Positions 60,837 to 64,000 of a stretch of DNA of 64,000 bases are shown here, piece after piece. Position 1 is the stretch's first letter. The number at the start of each line of letters is the position of its first letter. Made by a program: the position numbers and the translations under genes. The notes beneath the pieces were generated by a model that made no database searches, was not told the DNA's origin, and saw nothing but the letters and a program-made list of their open reading frames with translations. The DNA comes from Thysanoteuthis rhombus (lineage: Eukaryota > Mollusca > Cephalopoda > Oegopsida > Thysanoteuthidae). The stretch lies in NCBI GenBank assembly GCA_963457665.1, contig OY735215.1, forward strand, positions 46,146,138 through 46,210,137, read 5' to 3'.

Positions 60837-61140
60837 TCAACTATGCCAAGAGCAGATGTAGTTTTTTAATCCAGCCACAGACTCTGAATTTTTGGCATGA
60901 AATTGGCACACAAGTAAATTCATGTTACATATACCCAGAGTACAATTTCTATGTACCCCAGCATGTCTTTTCAGTCCTTCTGTTGATTTGCATTCCTTTC
61001 CACAGACATGACAGGTGTTGTGATCAGTGGCCCCTTGATAGTTCACCTGTTGTCTGTTTCCATGGTTCCGTAGATGCTTCTCTTATCCAGCTTTGCTGAG
61101 GAAGACCTCCCGCAGATTTGACAAGGTATTTCAGTGCAGT
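60837..61140 (-). pseudogene. C2H2 zinc-finger array, probable LINE C-terminal remnant
   Basis: Read on the minus strand, this encodes a finger start CQICGR, a canonical finger CHVCGKECKSTEGLKRHAGVH (C-x2-C-x12-H-x3-H), and a degenerate third unit with AGLKN. Fingers with a GLKRH core and this spacing occur at the C-terminus of several LINE polyproteins, where they bind nucleic acid. A frame change separates the first finger from the second. A host zinc-finger gene remnant is the alternative, but the isolation and decay favour a retroelement. Confidence 0.5.
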
Positions 61141-61374
61141 CACCTTTGTGATATACTGGCGAAAAATGACGGGATTATCCATGGATTAAGTGATTTTTTA
61201 GGAGGATAAATTACTTAATTCGATTCAATTGAAGTGTCAATTGTTTCAAATGTTAGGTAGATATTTTCATCGGCAAGATTATTCCTTTGTAGTGAAAGAG
61301 TGCATTGTTATGGATAGATAAACAAAAAAAGAAACAAAACCAAAAAACAATACACTGTTACAAGAGTACATGCA

Positions 61375-61503
61375 TCAGCACACCTGTCTAAGATCAGTTT
61401 ATTTGTGCCTTGAACCAAAGTGTCCCTCCCCAGCACCTGCCTCGGACAAGTAGAATTAATGTAGTTTCTCTTGCACTTATTGAAAAGTTTAAAAGTGTTA
61501 CGC

Positions 61504-61505
<2 letters not shown>
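61375..61505 (+). repeat. Dispersed repeat E, copy 2, with AT/GATA tail
   Basis: It shares the phrase aaccaaagtgtccctcccca and the ending ttattgaaaagtttaaaagt with the copy near 59.2 kb. It runs directly into (AT)n(GATA)n at 61506-61575. Confidence 0.45.
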
Positions 61506-61553
<48 letters not shown>

Positions 61554-61575
61554 TAGATAGATAGATAGATAGATA
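61506..61575 (+). repeat. (AT)n(GATA)n tail
   Basis: Lies between repeat E and the GIY-YIG fragment. Confidence 0.9.
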
Positions 61576-61577
61576 TC

Positions 61578-61865
61578 AACTCAGGAAAAACCCTTAGATA
61601 CAAAATATTACATCGGCATATCGAACACACCTTTTAAGCTTAGATTAGCCAACCACATATCGTTCACTAACGAAAGATACAAAAACAGCACATCCCTATC
61701 AGCCTACTACTGGAAACTACACCAAATGAATCATAAGCCAAAAGTTAAGTGGAAAATCCTTAGACAATCCAACACATGCAATTTTTGCCTTAATGAACAA
61801 TTTGTCATCTTTAATTAAAACTATTATAAAACGAGCTCATTCATTTTTAAGTTGTACCCGATTAA
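61578..61865 (+). pseudogene. GIY-YIG endonuclease-like domain of a Penelope-like retroelement
   Basis: The + strand encodes a peptide containing YYIGISNTPF, then NSTSLSAYYWKL, KWKIL and CNFCLNE. This is the order of the YxIG core, Asn-His region and cysteine pair seen in GIY-YIG nuclease domains attached to Penelope-like and related retroelements. In those elements the nuclease nicks target DNA. The domain is decayed and has no start of its own. A reverse transcriptase fragment follows within tens of bases on the same strand. The fold call rests on motif recall, so family placement is moderate. Confidence 0.55.
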
Positions 61866-61879
61866 TAGTTAATTATGTT

Positions 61880-62344
61880 CTCTTAATGATGGAGGAGCAT
61901 TTGGAAAATCGTATTGTAATATATACCATGAGGATCTTGAATTAAAATGTGAACATAAAGGAAAGCAAGCAACGTTCCTAGAGTTGGATATTAAAATCGA
62001 AGAAGAAATGTTCATCTACAAATTGTTTGATAAACGAGATAGTTTCCTATTCCATATAGTGAGAATTCCTTTAAGAACAAGTTGTACCCCAGCGTATATA
62101 TTTTATGGAACGATTTTATCGGAATATTTGAGAATCACAAGAGCAACTGTAGGATCCATTTATTTTATACCAAATATTGTTTCTTTAGCTGTAAGGAGGG
62201 TCAATCAAGGTGGTAAAATTAGATTTTTGGATAGTTTACTAAAGCTATAATTAGACATCCTAATTCCTTTAAAACTTATCAGCTTGACCCTGGTGAAATA
62301 ACGAAAATAAAAGAATATGTTAACGAAAGTGTCAAAATAGAATA
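61880..62344 (+). pseudogene. Reverse transcriptase C-terminal fragment of the same retroelement type
   Basis: The frame encodes LNDGGAFGKSY, then TFLELDIKIEEEMFIYKLFD, then KRDSF, a tyrosine-rich FYGTILSEYLRITRAT stretch and RRVNQGGK. It continues through an RHPNSF-like segment to near 62344. This matches the thumb-side part of Penelope-like or related reverse transcriptases, which carry a FLDLDIKI...YDKRD signature. The longest ATG-initiated part is 61984-62250. The RT catalytic motif lies upstream and is not recognisable. The upstream neighbour is the GIY-YIG fragment. Confidence 0.6.
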
Positions 62345-62903
62345 AATGGGTTGTGTATATTAAAATAGATAAATTGTATCAATGTTAGGGAAATTAGGTA
62401 ACCAAAAGGGATAGATCCAGTCTTTGTTTACGTGAAAGATTGATTGGAACCATGGAAAGGGGAAAACATTTTGCCCTGGTCCATTTGTCTTACTGATAGG
62501 TCGTTGAGCGGGGTAGGTGAGCTAGAAATTAGTTTCATTCTAACCATGTATATAAGAATACTTTATTTGATGATTAAAAGAGTTGAAAAAAAAAACATTT
62601 GACGGAAGCTTGATGTTACATGACGTGGAGAAATGAACTTTAAGGTTAGTGGAAAATAATTATCTAATTCTTCGGTTGAATATGTTTGTTGAGTATCGAC
62701 TCGAAGAAGTTTTTTTTATCATAAGTTGGTTAGCACGCAGTCTCGAATCAAATCGACGCAACGGATTTAATATTCACGTAGGTGAGCAATCAATAGAAAT
62801 GACAAGAAGACCTTGTCATGTCTGTTGTTATACTTACTTATCACTCATCTTTAAAAACGTTTTTAGGGTAATCTACGTAAGTAAGCCTTGTTTAAAAAAT
62901 TAG
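62345..62903. other. No gene seen
   Basis: AT-rich sequence between the retroelement and repeat D. It could be the element's 3' untranslated part. Confidence 0.35.
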
Positions 62904-63180
62904 ATGTGTCGTATAAAATAATATCAATTTACAATACACGTAAAACCTTACATAAAATGTCAAACTAAATGTATGGCAAAAACTAAATAATGAAGGGAGG
63001 TGGTGTTCGATCAATACCGCTGGGGTGCATTGTTAATATAACTGTTTTGTTCTTGAAATCCCCGAAACGGTTACATAGTAAACAACTGATGATCCCAACC
63101 AATGACATTTTATACATTGTAAAATGATAACGAAGTATTAGGGAAAGAAAGGGAAACACTTTTGAAGATTACATAAATTG
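62904..63180 (+). repeat. Dispersed repeat D, copy 2
   Basis: The block gggaggtggtgttcgatcaa, taccgctggggtgc, ttttgttcttgaaatccccg and gttacatagtaaa parallels the copy at 15.0 kb. It lies ~560 bp downstream of the GIY-YIG/RT element. Confidence 0.5.
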
Positions 63181-63729
63181 CATTGACAGAATTAGGGAAA
63201 TGGGTGACATGAAAAGGTTTTTTAATGTTTAGTGTTTAGAGATATAAATATATATATGTATTGCATAATATTATTTTATATAGAAACTTACCTGAAATGA
63301 TCTGCCATCGTTAGACGGTTAATATATCACTATGCATATATATTAGGAGGGAAGGTAAGGTATATTGTTTATAGATTAACAGACCCGTCAAGTGTCAGTT
63401 TAGATACGATAAGTGATGTAATTAAACCAACACTCATCAACAATCGTTTGTGGTAGACACGAGACACATGCTTCATTCTCACCTGGGAGATCTGTGTGAA
63501 GTGGCTATATTGGTTTTTTTTTCAGATCATAAAACAGGACATGGGAGACAAAAAAATAATTTCTGGTTGGCTAGTATTCCTCCCTCAAGCTTTTGTTTTC
63601 TTCCTAAAAAATTAATATTTATCGAAGTTGCGTGATAAATCTGCTTTATATCTGTTCAACCCGGTCAGGGTTTCGATGCTTGGCGCAGAAAGTAATTTGA
63701 GCTCATCAATTCAGTCTGATTAGATAGAC
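63181..63729. other. No gene seen
   Basis: AT-rich unique sequence before the last repeat B copy. Confidence 0.4.
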
Positions 63730-64000
63730 CAGTCTGGTTAGTCACCCATTAGAAAGCATCACGTGACCAAACTCTTTTGGCGGCTTACCCTGTTAGGAGT
63801 GATCGATTGGAAAATTGAAAATAAAAGGTGATCAGTGAATAAGTTACAATTGCCTTTTGTTTGGCTGTGATCATTAAAAAATTTTAATTTAAAAAAACCT
63901 AGCATGAACGTTGCTAGACACAAACTAAGCGACCAATTTAGCATAAACTTACATTGGAAATTGAACCACCAACTAAAAAGGTTTGGGGGGTTTCATCAAA
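63730..64000 (+). repeat. Dispersed repeat B, copy cut by the window edge
   Basis: It begins cagtctggttagtcacccat, then gcatcacgtgaccaaactct, tttggcggc and gtgatcagtgaataagttac, and runs off the right end. Confidence 0.55.

Overview
This window looks like intergenic and intronic DNA of a large, repeat-rich animal genome. It is AT-rich, and nearly every long open frame is a microsatellite shadow (Tyr-Ile, His-Thr or Ser-Leu runs from AT, CA and GA arrays) or a decayed transposon piece. Several features fit a mollusc, perhaps a cephalopod: the density and length of the (AT)n, (CA)n and (GA)n arrays, many tRNA-derived SINE-like repeats, and fragments of RTE-like LINEs, other LINEs and a GIY-YIG retroelement. 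That assignment is inference from style. No taxonomic marker gene is present.

Only one convincing host gene is visible. It is a first coding exon at 58032-58449 (+), encoding a signal peptide, a low-complexity linker and a PAN/apple-type cysteine domain, and ending at a consensus splice donor. The remaining exons were not found in the 5.5 kb downstream.

Layout. 0-5 kb: SINE debris, a decayed LINE C-terminal region (1379-2960), a ~400-bp dispersed repeat and a hAT-type MITE. 5-10 kb: AT arrays and three RTE-like LINE 3' ends. 10-14 kb: an internally deleted mariner and a three-unit tandem repeat. 14-18 kb: a LINE fragment and a long inverted repeat set between two long AT arrays. 18-26 kb: a ~5.1-kb hAT element with a matching 8-bp flank, containing transposase remnants and nested LINE and satellite-like insertions. 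26-39 kb: more RTE ends, SINEs, copies of the dispersed repeat, microsatellites and a GC-rich minisatellite. 39-42 kb: a CR1/L2-like LINE fragment and a second mariner fragment. 42-57 kb: GAT/AAT arrays, long purine tracts, SINEs and an inverted pair of LINE C-termini. 57-64 kb: the PAN exon, a zinc-finger LINE fragment and a GIY-YIG plus reverse transcriptase retroelement.

The main interest is structural: the palindrome between AT arrays, the nested hAT, the tandem units at 12.5-13.6 kb, the recurrent link between particular retroposons and microsatellites, and the domain order in the GIY-YIG element. I saw no CRISPR array, no bacterial-type operon, no confident LTR element and no intact transposase.
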